Assembly: GCA_036830905.1 (NCBI GenBank)
Contig: DAISNS010000050.1
Location: forward strand, 1-14,860
Length of the DNA: 14,860 nt
Origin: Thermocaproicibacter sp002397355
GTDB lineage: Bacteria > Bacillota > Clostridia > Oscillospirales > Acutalibacteraceae
Direction: 5' to 3'
How positions within the stretch are numbered: the stretch's first letter is position 1; each line of letters starts with the position of its first letter. Positions 7,591-14,311 of the stretch are shown piece after piece. The position numbers were made by a program, and so were the translations under genes. The notes under the pieces were generated by a model. The model had not been told where the DNA came from. It made no database searches and saw nothing but the letters and a program-made list of their open reading frames with translations.

Positions 7591-7678
7591 TGAAAAAAAA
7601 GGGCTGTGTTTTACCATATTACCGAAGAGGGCGTCTCCGCCCGCCGGGAACGGAAACCCGCCTGAGGCGCGGGCGGGG

Positions 7679-7737
7679 CGGATTGTAGACAAACGCCGCC
7701 TGCGGCATGAGCCCGGGCGGCGTTTGTCTACAATCCG
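7679..7737. repeat. 22-bp perfect inverted repeat downstream of the ABC importer operon
   Basis: Positions 7679-7700 are the exact reverse complement of 7716-7737 (arms start CGGATTG and end GCCGCC), with a 15-nt loop. G:T wobbles and two G:C pairs can extend the helix by about four more pairs. It begins 12 nt after the last ATPase stop codon. Neither strand has a T-tract directly after it, so it is not a textbook terminator. The rest of the 220-nt gap (7528-7749) has a smaller hairpin GGGCG/CGCCC at 7629-7642 with a GNRA loop on the minus strand, an 8-T run on the minus strand at 7593-7600, and no credible gene. Confidence 0.8.
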
Positions 7738-7749
7738 TTCCACCGCTTT

Positions 7750-8739
7750 TCAGGAGCGGTCACGGCTTTTTTCAGTCAACGGATAAAAGCAGGCGACTTG
7801 CCGGTCGCCCGTTGTCGGTTTCAACTCCGGACGCCATTTCCTGCATTTGTCCTTCGCGTAGGGGCAGCGGGGCGCGTATTTGCAATAAGAGATGGCGTAC
7901 TCGTTTTCCTCCATGTCCGGCAGGACCACGCTGTTGTCCCACTTTTCGCCGACTCTCGGCACCGCGTTCATCAGCAGGTCCGTATACGGATGCGCCGGAT
8001 GATCCATGATCTCTTTCGCCGGACCGTATTCGATCAGGCAGCCGCGGTAAAGGGTCGCGATGTAATCGGAGACATAATAGGCTGTGGAGAGGTCGTGGGT
8101 GATGTAGATGAAGGAGACCTTGTATTTGTCCTTCAGCTCTTTAAACAGGTTTACGATATTCATTTTCATGGAGGCGTCGATGGCGGCCACGGGTTCGTCG
8201 GCAACGATGAGCTTCGGCCGCGTCAGCAGCGCCCTGGCGATCGACACGCGCTGCAGCTCCCCTCCGGAAAACTGAGTCGGGTATTTTCCCCTGACGGTTG
8301 CCAGGGACATGCCGACGTTGCACAGCGTTTCGTCGATCAGCTTTTCGGCTTCCGAGCGGGTTTTTACAATGCCCAGGCGCAGCGCGGTGTTGAACAGATA
8401 GGTGTCCACTTTTTTACGGGCCGAAAAGGATTCGTAGGGATTCTGAAAAATCGGCTGGACGTCCAGGCGGAACTGCAGCGGATCGTAGCCCTTCTTTTGG
8501 GAGTACGGCTTCCCCAGCAGAAAAATGTCTCCCGTATCCGGCCGGTACATGCGAAGCACCATCTTGCACAATGTCGATTTTCCGCAGCCGGATTCCCCGA
8601 CGACGGACAGGATGACCGGTTTGTCGTTGTCGATGCTCAGCGAGACGTGGTCGATGGCGACCAGCTTTTTCCCGCGGATCATGCCGCCGATCTTGAAAAT
8701 TTTGCTTACGCCGTTGATCTCCAGAAGTTTCTCAGCCAT
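7750..8739 (-). CDS. Oligopeptide/dipeptide-type ABC importer ATPase, OppF/DppF-like
   Basis: 329 residues, a typical length for the second ATPase of a peptide/nickel/oligosaccharide importer. It hydrolyses ATP on the cytoplasmic face together with the partner encoded just upstream. Walker A GESGCGKS is at 48-55, the Q-loop glutamine near 99 (PIFQNPYESF), the signature FSGGELQR at 157-164, Walker B LIVADE at 177-182, and the switch histidine at 215 (ITHD). The signature reads FSGGE rather than LSGGQ; the F is usual in OppF-like subunits. The C-terminal oligopeptide-transporter domain carries C286, C292, C299 and C317. The ATG is preceded by GAGGAGG and overlaps the end of the other ATPase gene by 8 nt, implying translational coupling. 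It is the last gene of the operon. The substrate cannot be read from it. Confidence 0.93.
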   Translation of the reverse strand: MAEKLLEINGVSKIFKIGGMIRGKKLVAIDHVSLSIDNDKPVILSVVGESGCGKSTLCKMVLRMYRPDTGDIFLLGKPYSQKKGYDPLQFRLDVQPIFQNPYESFSARKKVDTYLFNTALRLGIVKTRSEAEKLIDETLCNVGMSLATVRGKYPTQFSGGELQRVSIARALLTRPKLIVADEPVAAIDASMKMNIVNLFKELKDKYKVSFIYITHDLSTAYYVSDYIATLYRGCLIEYGPAKEIMDHPAHPYTDLLMNAVPRVGEKWDNSVVLPDMEENEYAISYCKYAPRCPYAKDKCRKWRPELKPTTGDRQVACFYPLTEKSRDRS

Positions 8740-9712
8740 TTTGTTCCGCCTCCTCGCTGAATAGATGGCAGGCAGCGTAACGGCCCGGTCTGATCTCCCT
8801 GAGACGCGGAACCTCCCTGCGGCAGCAGTCCGCCGCGTGGGGGCACCTGGGAGCGAAACGGCATCCCGGCGGCGGATTCGTAAACGCCGGCGGACGTCCC
8901 GGAATACCGACCTTCTGGCTCTTGTCGCCCACTTTTGGCAGCGCTCCCACCAGCATCGTAGTATACGGATGGATCGGGTCCGAAAAGATGTCCTCCGTTT
9001 TTCCCAGCTCCACGATGCTGCCGGAATACATGATGGCCATGCGGTCGGTTACCTGGTAGTGGACGCCCATATCGTGGCTGACCAATACCAGCGTGTTTTT
9101 CTGCTGCTTCTGCAAACGCATCAGCATCATTAAAATGCCTCTCTGTATCACCACGTCCAGCGCGGTGGTGGGTTCGTCCGCCAGCACGACGTTAGGCGAC
9201 ATAAACGTTGCCAGCGCGATGATCATTCTCTGGCGCATGCCGCCCGAGAGCTGGAAGGGGTAGGCGTTCAGCAGGTCCGGGGACAGGCTCAGTTCCTCCA
9301 GGTATTTTGCGACGCGGCCCAGCGTTTCTTCCGGCGTTTCGTTTTTCCTGCTTTCCCTGGGGATGGAATCCAAAAACTGCTGCTTCATGCGCATGATCGG
9401 GTTTAAAACGCTTTGCGCGGCCTGCGGGATGTAGGAAATGTTGCTCCACCAGCTGTTGCGGATTTTTCCGGATTCATAAGAAAACGGCTTTCCGTCCTTT
9501 GTGCCGCTCAGGATCACTTTTCCGTGCCCGATGACCAGCGGAAATTCCACGATGTCGTACAGCGTCTTCAGGAGCGTGGTCTTGCCGCAGCCGGATTCCC
9601 CCGCGATGCCGAATATCTCATTGTCTTTGATCTCCAGGTTCAGATCGTTGAGAACGGGGACGTTGCCGTCGATCGTCTCGTAATAAGTGGACAGATGATC
9701 GATTTTAATCAT
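8732..9712 (-). CDS. Oligopeptide/dipeptide-type ABC importer ATPase, OppD/DppD-like
   Basis: 326 residues. Walker A GESGCGKT lies at 38-45, the Q-loop at 97 (YIPQ), signature LSGGMRQR at 155-162, Walker B VVLADE at 175-180, the D-loop ALD shortly after, and the switch histidine at 213 (VSHD). The C-terminal domain contains C284-x5-C290-x5-C296 and C315, the positions that in some DppD proteins hold an iron-sulfur cluster. I took the ATG at 9712, 5 nt after the upstream permease stop and with an AGGCAGG ribosome site; the frame stays open as far as 10111, but that extension lies inside the permease gene and is not protein-like. It pairs with the following ATPase to power the two permeases. 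Confidence 0.93.
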   Translation of the reverse strand: MIKIDHLSTYYETIDGNVPVLNDLNLEIKDNEIFGIAGESGCGKTTLLKTLYDIVEFPLVIGHGKVILSGTKDGKPFSYESGKIRNSWWSNISYIPQAAQSVLNPIMRMKQQFLDSIPRESRKNETPEETLGRVAKYLEELSLSPDLLNAYPFQLSGGMRQRMIIALATFMSPNVVLADEPTTALDVVIQRGILMMLMRLQKQQKNTLVLVSHDMGVHYQVTDRMAIMYSGSIVELGKTEDIFSDPIHPYTTMLVGALPKVGDKSQKVGIPGRPPAFTNPPPGCRFAPRCPHAADCCRREVPRLREIRPGRYAACHLFSEEAEQNG

Positions 9713-9717
9713 GATGT

Positions 9718-10554
9718 TCACCTGCCTCTCTTCATGGAAAGATAGTCGTTGTAACCCGTGATCAAAAGGAACAGACCGACGAACAGCACGACCGTCGCCA
9801 CGATCGGCGATCCGATCCAAAGCCACTGCTGCCCGAAGATCGCGTTGCGCTCCCGCGCCCACTGGATCATGTTCCCGAGGGAGATGAGGTTCGCCGGCGA
9901 CAGGCCCAGAACGGCGAGGCTCGATTCCGAAGCGATCGCCGCGAGCGTGGCGTTCATGAAGTTCGACAGCGACCACGTCAGCGCGTACGGCAGGATCTCC
10001 GTCGCAACCACCTGGACCGTGCCTTCGCCGGAGAACCATGCGGTCTGGATAAAATCCCGTTCCTTGATGGTCAGGGCCATCGAGCGGATCTGGCGGCTCG
10101 GCCAGGCCCATGCGAACAGCGCCAGAACCAGGGCCATGAGCAGCACCGTGGAAGACCCCTTCATCAGCGAGGTCATCAAAATCAGGATGGGCAGGGAGGG
10201 GATCACGACGAACGTATCGGTGATGACGGTGAGCACGCGGTCCGTGGCGCCGCCGGAAAAGCCTGCCAGCAGCCCGATGAAGACGCCTACCACGGTGCCG
10301 ATCGTCGCCACGATCAGGCCGATGGACAGGGAATTATGAATGGCTTCGATCAGCAGCCATGTGACGTCCTGCCCCATCGTCGTGGTCCCGAGCCAGTGCT
10401 CGGCCGAGGCCCCGAGCTGTGCCGGGTAGGCGTTGTAGGAAAAGGGATTCACATGGGGGATGTAGTAGAAAACAAATCCGATGATGACGAAGATAAAGGT
10501 GACGATCAAGCCGATCTTCAAGCGAATGTTGGCGGTTTCCCAGAACTTTTTCAT
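9718..10554 (-). CDS. ABC importer permease, DppC/OppC-like
   Basis: 278 residues with about six transmembrane helices; the first is at about 14-32. The family pattern HWLGTTTMGQDVTWLLIEAI followed by NSLSIGLIVA corresponds to the usual GTDxxGRD...SLxVG block. The cytoplasmic coupling loop, which docks on the ATPase, is around IKERDFIQTAWFSGEGT, followed by ILPYALTWSLSNFMNAT and ESSLAVLGL. It forms the transmembrane pore together with the upstream permease. It starts at ATG 10554, 19 nt after the other permease, behind GGGGGAGGGG. TM segments and motifs are clear; the substrate is not. Confidence 0.92.
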   Translation of the reverse strand: MKKFWETANIRLKIGLIVTFIFVIIGFVFYYIPHVNPFSYNAYPAQLGASAEHWLGTTTMGQDVTWLLIEAIHNSLSIGLIVATIGTVVGVFIGLLAGFSGGATDRVLTVITDTFVVIPSLPILILMTSLMKGSSTVLLMALVLALFAWAWPSRQIRSMALTIKERDFIQTAWFSGEGTVQVVATEILPYALTWSLSNFMNATLAAIASESSLAVLGLSPANLISLGNMIQWARERNAIFGQQWLWIGSPIVATVVLFVGLFLLITGYNDYLSMKRGR

Positions 10555-10573
10555 ATCTGTTTTCCCCTCCCCC

Positions 10574-11572
10574 TTAGCTATATCTGATGCGCGGATCGAT
10601 AAACGGATAGATCAGGTCCACGATCAAGGTTGCCACGGCAATGGCGACGATGGAGATTGTGATGCAGCCCAGCATCGTGTTGTAGTCCGACTGCAGGATC
10701 GCTTTCTGGATCAGAGTGCCCACGCCGGGGTAGCCGAAAATCATCTCCGTCATGATGGAGCCGCCGAAAACGCCGCCCAGGCTCATGGCCAGGGCCGTGA
10801 TCTGCGTCAGGATGGAGTTGCGGAAAACATAGTTCTTGCCGATGGTCTTTTCAGGCAGCCCGCGATACCTCGCGAACAGGACGAATTCCTCCTCCGCCGT
10901 CGTGGAGGAAAGGGACTTCATGGAAATGATCCACCATCCGGTTCCGACCAGCAGAAGCGAAACAGCCGGCAGAATGGAAGCTTTCATGAGCGAGCTGAAA
11001 AACGCCCCGAATCCCCCCGACGTCATGATGGTGGCCTGCAGCGGGCACCAGCCCAGCAGGTATGCGAAAACGATCTGCAGGATCAGGGCGATCATAAAGT
11101 AGGGCACGGGATAAATGCAGATGGCGATGCCTTCCAGGATTTTGGAGGAGCGCTTATCCTTCCGGAAACCTGCCAGCAGGCCGATAAAGTTGCCGATCAG
11201 CCATGCGACGACCGTGGTCGTAAGCGAAAGGCCCAGGGTATATGGCAGGTAGGTGCCGATGATTTCCCCCACGGGAGTCGGATAGCTCATCAGCGACGGC
11301 CCAAAATCGAAATGGAGAAGCCCTTTCCAGAGGAAAGTGCCGTACTGCTCCATCAGGCTGCCCTCCAGGCCGAACTGGATGCGCAGCGACCTGCGCAGCG
11401 ATTCCATCTGCGCGGGGTCCATCTGGCCGGAGCGGGACTGGATCTGGCCGATCATGCTCTCGACGGGATCCGAGGGAAACATGCGCGGGATGAAAAAGAT
11501 GAACGTCACACCGATCCAGATCGTCAGGAGGCAAGTCAGAAGCCGCATGAGAAAGTATTTACGGAATTTCAC
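10574..11572 (-). CDS. ABC importer permease, DppB/OppB-like
   Basis: 332 residues. An N-terminal helix (about 9-28), a periplasm-side/extracytoplasmic domain, and then five more membrane helices are typical of this family. The coupling loop reads EEEFVLFARYRGLPEKTI and is followed by NSILTQITALAMSLGGVFGGSIMTEMIF and YPGVGTLIQKAI, the characteristic end of DppB-type permeases. I chose GTG at 11572 because GAGAGG lies about 7 nt upstream; another GTG at 11593 would place that ribosome site inside the gene. 144 nt separate it from the binding-protein gene, and that gap holds a terminator-like hairpin. This suggests less permease than binding protein. Confidence 0.92.
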   Translation of the reverse strand: MKFRKYFLMRLLTCLLTIWIGVTFIFFIPRMFPSDPVESMIGQIQSRSGQMDPAQMESLRRSLRIQFGLEGSLMEQYGTFLWKGLLHFDFGPSLMSYPTPVGEIIGTYLPYTLGLSLTTTVVAWLIGNFIGLLAGFRKDKRSSKILEGIAICIYPVPYFMIALILQIVFAYLLGWCPLQATIMTSGGFGAFFSSLMKASILPAVSLLLVGTGWWIISMKSLSSTTAEEEFVLFARYRGLPEKTIGKNYVFRNSILTQITALAMSLGGVFGGSIMTEMIFGYPGVGTLIQKAILQSDYNTMLGCITISIVAIAVATLIVDLIYPFIDPRIRYS

Positions 11573-11633
11573 GGTTACACCTCTCAACTTCACAGAATTA
11601 GCTATTTTAAGCCGTCCTGTTGCGGATATGAAA

Positions 11634-11686
11634 AGAAAAGAAGGGCGGACTCATCGCGCCCGAACCATGAGTGCGCCCTCTTTTCT
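11634..11686 (-). terminator. Terminator-like hairpin between binding-protein and permease genes
   Basis: Arms at 11634-11654 and 11667-11686 pair over about 19 bp with one bulge and one mismatch (outer AGAAAAGA/TCTTTTCT, inner ACTCAT/ATGAGT). The minus strand continues with a T-rich run (TTCTTTTCTTTTC) that includes the outer stem. In solute importers such an element commonly gives partial termination and protects the 3' end of the binding-protein mRNA, so more binding protein than permease is made; that role is inferred here. Confidence 0.7.
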
Positions 11687-11716
11687 CAATAACGCTTTGC
11701 TTGGATCAAGATAGGA

Positions 11717-13696
11717 TTACTTGGAGACGGGGCTGATTTCAGGGAGCATATATTTAAAGCAGCTCCACCACCACCAGGGCCCGTTGTAAGGATTGTCTGC
11801 ACACGGATAGTTGTTCCAGTATGTGCTGTTGGTGGGAACGAATTTGATGCCGGAATGGAAACCGATGAACGGCATATCCGCGATGGCGACTTTCATGAAT
11901 TCCAGGTTGAGCTTGTAAGCTTCGTCGCTTTCGGGAGAGAGCTGTGCCAGCTTGTGGATGATTTCGGTAGCCTGCGCGTTGTTCCAGCGCGTCCCCTGGC
12001 CTGAGCCCCGCTGGCCCAGAGGAACGATCAGGTCCCCGTCCCAGCCGTTGATCTGGGAATAGATGTCCTTTGTGATGCCGCCGGTGGGCCAGTAGCCCGC
12101 GATCTCGTAATTCCCGGTGCTGCCGTTCGTGTCCCAGGTTGCGCTGCTCTGGCTGGAAATGTTGCATTTCAGCCCGAACTTGGTCAGCTGGTCGTAAGCC
12201 GCCGTGGTTCCGCGGCCCGCTTGCGCCTCGGTATCGGCGAGATAAGTCATGTTGATGGTGAACGGTTTCCCGTTGAAGTACCAGCCGTCGCTCTTTTTCT
12301 CAAGCCCGGCCTTTTTCAGCAGCTTTTCGGCGGCTTGGGGATCGTATTTCCAGCACCCAACGCCGAACATGTCGATCAGTTTGTCTTTGTCGGTGGGAAG
12401 ATTATAGCCCTTCGCGCTCAAGGTTTTTGCCATTCTCTCCGCGTACCCGGGGTCGAAAGGCTTGACTTTCGTGCCGTCGCCTAAATCCAGTTCAAAGTTC
12501 TCCACCCAATCGAGCAGCGGCTTGTAATAGAGCTCCTGCATGGTGCTCGTGTTGGTGAGGATCGGGAACGGGCTCGCACGGCCGATCCCGCTGAAGATGT
12601 TCATGGAGATCTCGTCGAAATTCATGGCGAGCGCGATTGCCCAGCGGAAATCCGCGCTGTTGTAGGGAGCGCCTTTCCCAATGGAAAACGCGAGTCCCTT
12701 TGAGCAGGGGTCGTCGCTGGTCGCGTACGGGAAATCCTTGTACCAGCAGGCGATCTTATCGTTCTGCTTGGTCATCGCGGTAAGCATTTCCGGCGTTACT
12801 TCGCAGAGAATATCGACCTGATTGTTGATCATGGTCATCTGGCGCGTGGTATCGTCGCCGAGAGCCCGGAACCAGACGTACTTCGCCTGGGGCTCTTTTC
12901 CTGTGACGACCCCGACGGTGCTGTTTTTCCAGTCTTCCCGGCGCTCGTAAAGGATCCATTTTCCGAGCGGATCGTATGATTTTACGGTGTAAGGGCCGGC
13001 GACGACCGGCTTTTCATCTTTGAACGTGGTCACGTCGCTCTGCTTTTCATAGATATGCTTCGGGACGATTCTGAGGTCGTTTCCCCAGATGGTGACCCCG
13101 AACTTGAGCGCCAGGCGCGGGAATGGCTCCTTTGTCACCAGTTTTACGGTGTAGTCGTCTACCTTTTCCACGGATTTGAAAACGCTCTTGTAGTAGTCGC
13201 TCGCGGCAATCCCCTTGTTGTTCATGATCATGTTGAAGGTGAACACGACGTCGTCCGCGGTAAGATCCACGCCGTCCGACCATTTGATCCCCTTGCGGAT
13301 CTTCACGGTATGCTCCGTAAAGTCCTTATTGGAGACGGGCATGCCGTCCGCGACCTCGCCGAACTGCTCGCCTTTCGTCGTGTCCATTTCCCACAGCGTC
13401 GCCGTCATGAGCTGGTGGATGCCGAACCCCATCTGCGTGCCCTGCATGTAAGAATTGAACTGCCCGGGGACATCGGTCGGCGTTTGGGTTTCGACGATCA
13501 GCGTTTCGGAGCGCGGCGTCCCGACTTCGGTCATTTCCCCGTTGCCGGTGCTTGCCGAAGTGTTCGTTGAAGCGTTCGAAGCGCCGGTCTGGTTCTTCGT
13601 CGGGCTTGCCGGCCCGTTGCAGGCGCCCATTGTAACGACAAGCAATGCGGTCGCCAGAGTAGCCGAGATGGTTCTGCGCAGAATATGTCTGCTCAT
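11717..13696 (-). CDS. Extracellular solute-binding protein, family 5 (peptide/nickel/oligosaccharide type), lipoprotein
   Basis: 659 residues, longer than the roughly 535 of E. coli DppA. It captures substrate outside the cell and delivers it to the permeases encoded downstream. The N-terminus has positive residues, a hydrophobic stretch and a lipobox-like TMGAC with C26 as the likely lipidated cysteine; M at -3 is less usual. A Ser/Thr/Asn-rich linker follows (about 27-55). Family-5 features include KIRKGIKWSDGVDLTADDVVFTF-like sequence near 130-155 and the AEKLLKKAGL motif. The last residues are tryptophan-rich (NGPWWWWSCF). I chose ATG at 13696, with GGGGAGGA upstream, over a TTG at 13714 that would put the ribosome site inside the gene. 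Family 5 proteins bind peptides, nickel chelates or beta-glucan oligosaccharides; no neighbouring enzyme indicates which applies. Confidence 0.92.
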   Translation of the reverse strand: MSRHILRRTISATLATALLVVTMGACNGPASPTKNQTGASNASTNTSASTGNGEMTEVGTPRSETLIVETQTPTDVPGQFNSYMQGTQMGFGIHQLMTATLWEMDTTKGEQFGEVADGMPVSNKDFTEHTVKIRKGIKWSDGVDLTADDVVFTFNMIMNNKGIAASDYYKSVFKSVEKVDDYTVKLVTKEPFPRLALKFGVTIWGNDLRIVPKHIYEKQSDVTTFKDEKPVVAGPYTVKSYDPLGKWILYERREDWKNSTVGVVTGKEPQAKYVWFRALGDDTTRQMTMINNQVDILCEVTPEMLTAMTKQNDKIACWYKDFPYATSDDPCSKGLAFSIGKGAPYNSADFRWAIALAMNFDEISMNIFSGIGRASPFPILTNTSTMQELYYKPLLDWVENFELDLGDGTKVKPFDPGYAERMAKTLSAKGYNLPTDKDKLIDMFGVGCWKYDPQAAEKLLKKAGLEKKSDGWYFNGKPFTINMTYLADTEAQAGRGTTAAYDQLTKFGLKCNISSQSSATWDTNGSTGNYEIAGYWPTGGITKDIYSQINGWDGDLIVPLGQRGSGQGTRWNNAQATEIIHKLAQLSPESDEAYKLNLEFMKVAIADMPFIGFHSGIKFVPTNSTYWNNYPCADNPYNGPWWWWSCFKYMLPEISPVSK

Positions 13697-13721
13697 AAAA
13701 TATCCTCCCCACAAGATGATG

Positions 13722-13793
13722 GAACGGCTGTCGAAGCGGAGAAAAGGGCCTATTGGCCAAACCCGGTTATGAAGTCTTTCTCCGCGGCCGTTC
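13722..13793 (-). promoter_or_regulatory. Long imperfect stem-loop in the importer operon leader
   Basis: GAACGGC (13722-13728) pairs with GCCGTTC (13787-13793) and, inside it, GCGGAGAAA (13736-13744) pairs with TTTCTCCGC (13777-13785): 16 bp in two blocks around an asymmetric internal loop. The apical part contains a further GGCC/GGCC mini-stem. It ends close to the ribosome site of the binding-protein gene and has no T-tract, so it could affect translation or mRNA stability. Confidence 0.6.
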
Positions 13794-13813
13794 TTTTGAA
13801 CCTGAATCCTACG

Positions 13814-13842
13814 CTTTTATCCCTTTCTAAAACGGATGCCAA
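13814..13842 (-). promoter_or_regulatory. Possible promoter of the importer operon
   Basis: The minus strand has TTGGCA (13837-13842; one mismatch to TTGACA), a 17-nt spacer and TAAAAG (13814-13819; four matches to TATAAT). Transcription would start near 13807, about 110 nt before the ATG. The -10 box is weak, and the -35 box lies inside one copy of a tandem repeat, as expected for a regulated promoter. A second, stronger promoter lies further upstream at 14312-14340. Confidence 0.4.
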
Positions 13843-13886
13843 TCGTCACCTCCGATTTTGTGGTATGGATGCCGGTCGTCACCTCC
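13834..13886 (-). repeat. Two-copy 20-bp direct repeat upstream of the importer operon
   Basis: On the minus strand, GGAGGTGACGAYYGGCATCC occurs at 13867-13886 (YY = CC) and again at 13834-13853 (YY = TT), exactly 33 bp apart. Both copies are preceded by AAATCGG-like sequence. The spacing is close to three helical turns, and the promoter-proximal copy covers the putative -35 box, which fits a pair of binding sites for one regulator. A hairpin-forming RNA is an alternative reading. Confidence 0.7.
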
Positions 13887-13979
13887 CGTCCGATTTGGCG
13901 TTTGTCAGAGAAAATTCCTAAATTCGCGGCTCAAAAGCTGCCGGAGCGGATTATGATCGTGAAGTTTCGGCGAAAAGGT

Positions 13980-14015
13980 ACCGGCGGAAGCTTTCCGCCG
14001 GTCGTGCGGCGCACG
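13980..14015 (-). other. Adjacent GC-rich hairpins in the 14-kb gap
   Basis: ACCGGCGGAA (13980-13989) and TTCCGCCGGT (13993-14002) form a perfect 10-bp stem with a 3-nt loop; CGTGC/GCACG (14003-14007 with 14011-14015) form a second small stem directly beside it. On the minus strand the larger one is followed by ACCTTTTCG, a poor terminator tail. Confidence 0.55.
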
Positions 14016-14044
14016 TGAGGAAACAGGTGGGTTGCCGATTGTTA

Positions 14045-14076
14045 AGAAATAAAAAACGGGGCGGATCGAGCCGCCC
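14045..14076 (-). terminator. Intrinsic terminator of the leftward transcript from 14305
   Basis: GGGCGG/CCGCCC (14059-14064 with 14071-14076) form a 6-bp all-GC stem with a 6-nt loop. The minus strand then reads CGTTTTTTATTTC. No credible open reading frame ends upstream of it, so it must end an RNA without a protein product or act inside a regulatory leader. Confidence 0.75.
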
Positions 14077-14307
14077 TGCCGGAAGCGGTGGGTGCAAATT
14101 GAAGGGACGGAGACTGTGACGGCTGAAAACCCGGGCAACGCGTTTACGGCGGTTCCATTCCGGCTGGCATGTATTTTCTGTTTGGTAAATTAGAAGGTTA
14201 TAGTTCATCGCCGGGATTGCCGCCGCGGCGGAACAAAGAAGAAAAAAATCAGGATAGTACATAAAATCGACAGAATAATACAAAAAACAATGTGAAAAAT
14301 GATCCGC
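14057..14307 (-). ncRNA. Candidate structured non-coding RNA or long regulatory leader
   Basis: A good promoter (14312-14340) and an intrinsic terminator (14045-14076) bracket about 250 nt with no convincing gene; the only long frame has its start inside the -10 box, no ribosome site, and runs through the terminator. The RNA can fold into several long helices. GUAUU(A)UUCUGU (14270-14281) pairs with ACAGAAAAUAC (14171-14181) over 11 bp with one bulge. Inside that lies a 9-bp hairpin GUUC-CGCCG/CGGCG-GAAC (14203-14234). GCCGGAA (14158-14164) pairs perfectly with UUCCGGC (14078-14084), ending next to the terminator. I do not recognise 6S, SRP, tmRNA, RNase P or a known riboswitch. It may be a free small RNA or a leader controlling the importer operon. 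Exact ends are predictions. Confidence 0.45.
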
Positions 14308-14311
14308 GCTC

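Noticed and set aside
7586..7786. A 66-codon plus-strand frame, and a 71-codon minus-strand frame at 7528-7743, in the gap left of the importer
   Set aside because: Both are translated from the 22-bp inverted repeat and GC-rich hairpins, have no ribosome sites, and resemble no protein.
13697..13714. An upstream TTG start for the binding protein adding six residues
   Set aside because: The GGGGAGGA ribosome site would lie inside the coding sequence; the ATG at 13696 has correct spacing and gives a normal lipoprotein signal.
13834..13886. Guanidine-II (mini-ykkC) riboswitch, because of two ACGA-containing repeats
   Set aside because: The ACGA bases are not closed by the continuous stems required in that class; pairing around them breaks after one base pair. 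GGAGGTGA also resembles a perfect Shine-Dalgarno, but no ATG, GTG or TTG follows either copy at a useful distance except in overlapping short frames.
14057..14307. 6S RNA, SRP RNA or tmRNA identity for the candidate RNA
   Set aside because: The 5' half is U-rich and cannot form the long rod of 6S RNA with the 3' half, the conserved SRP tetraloop region is absent, and there is no tRNA-like end or CCA.
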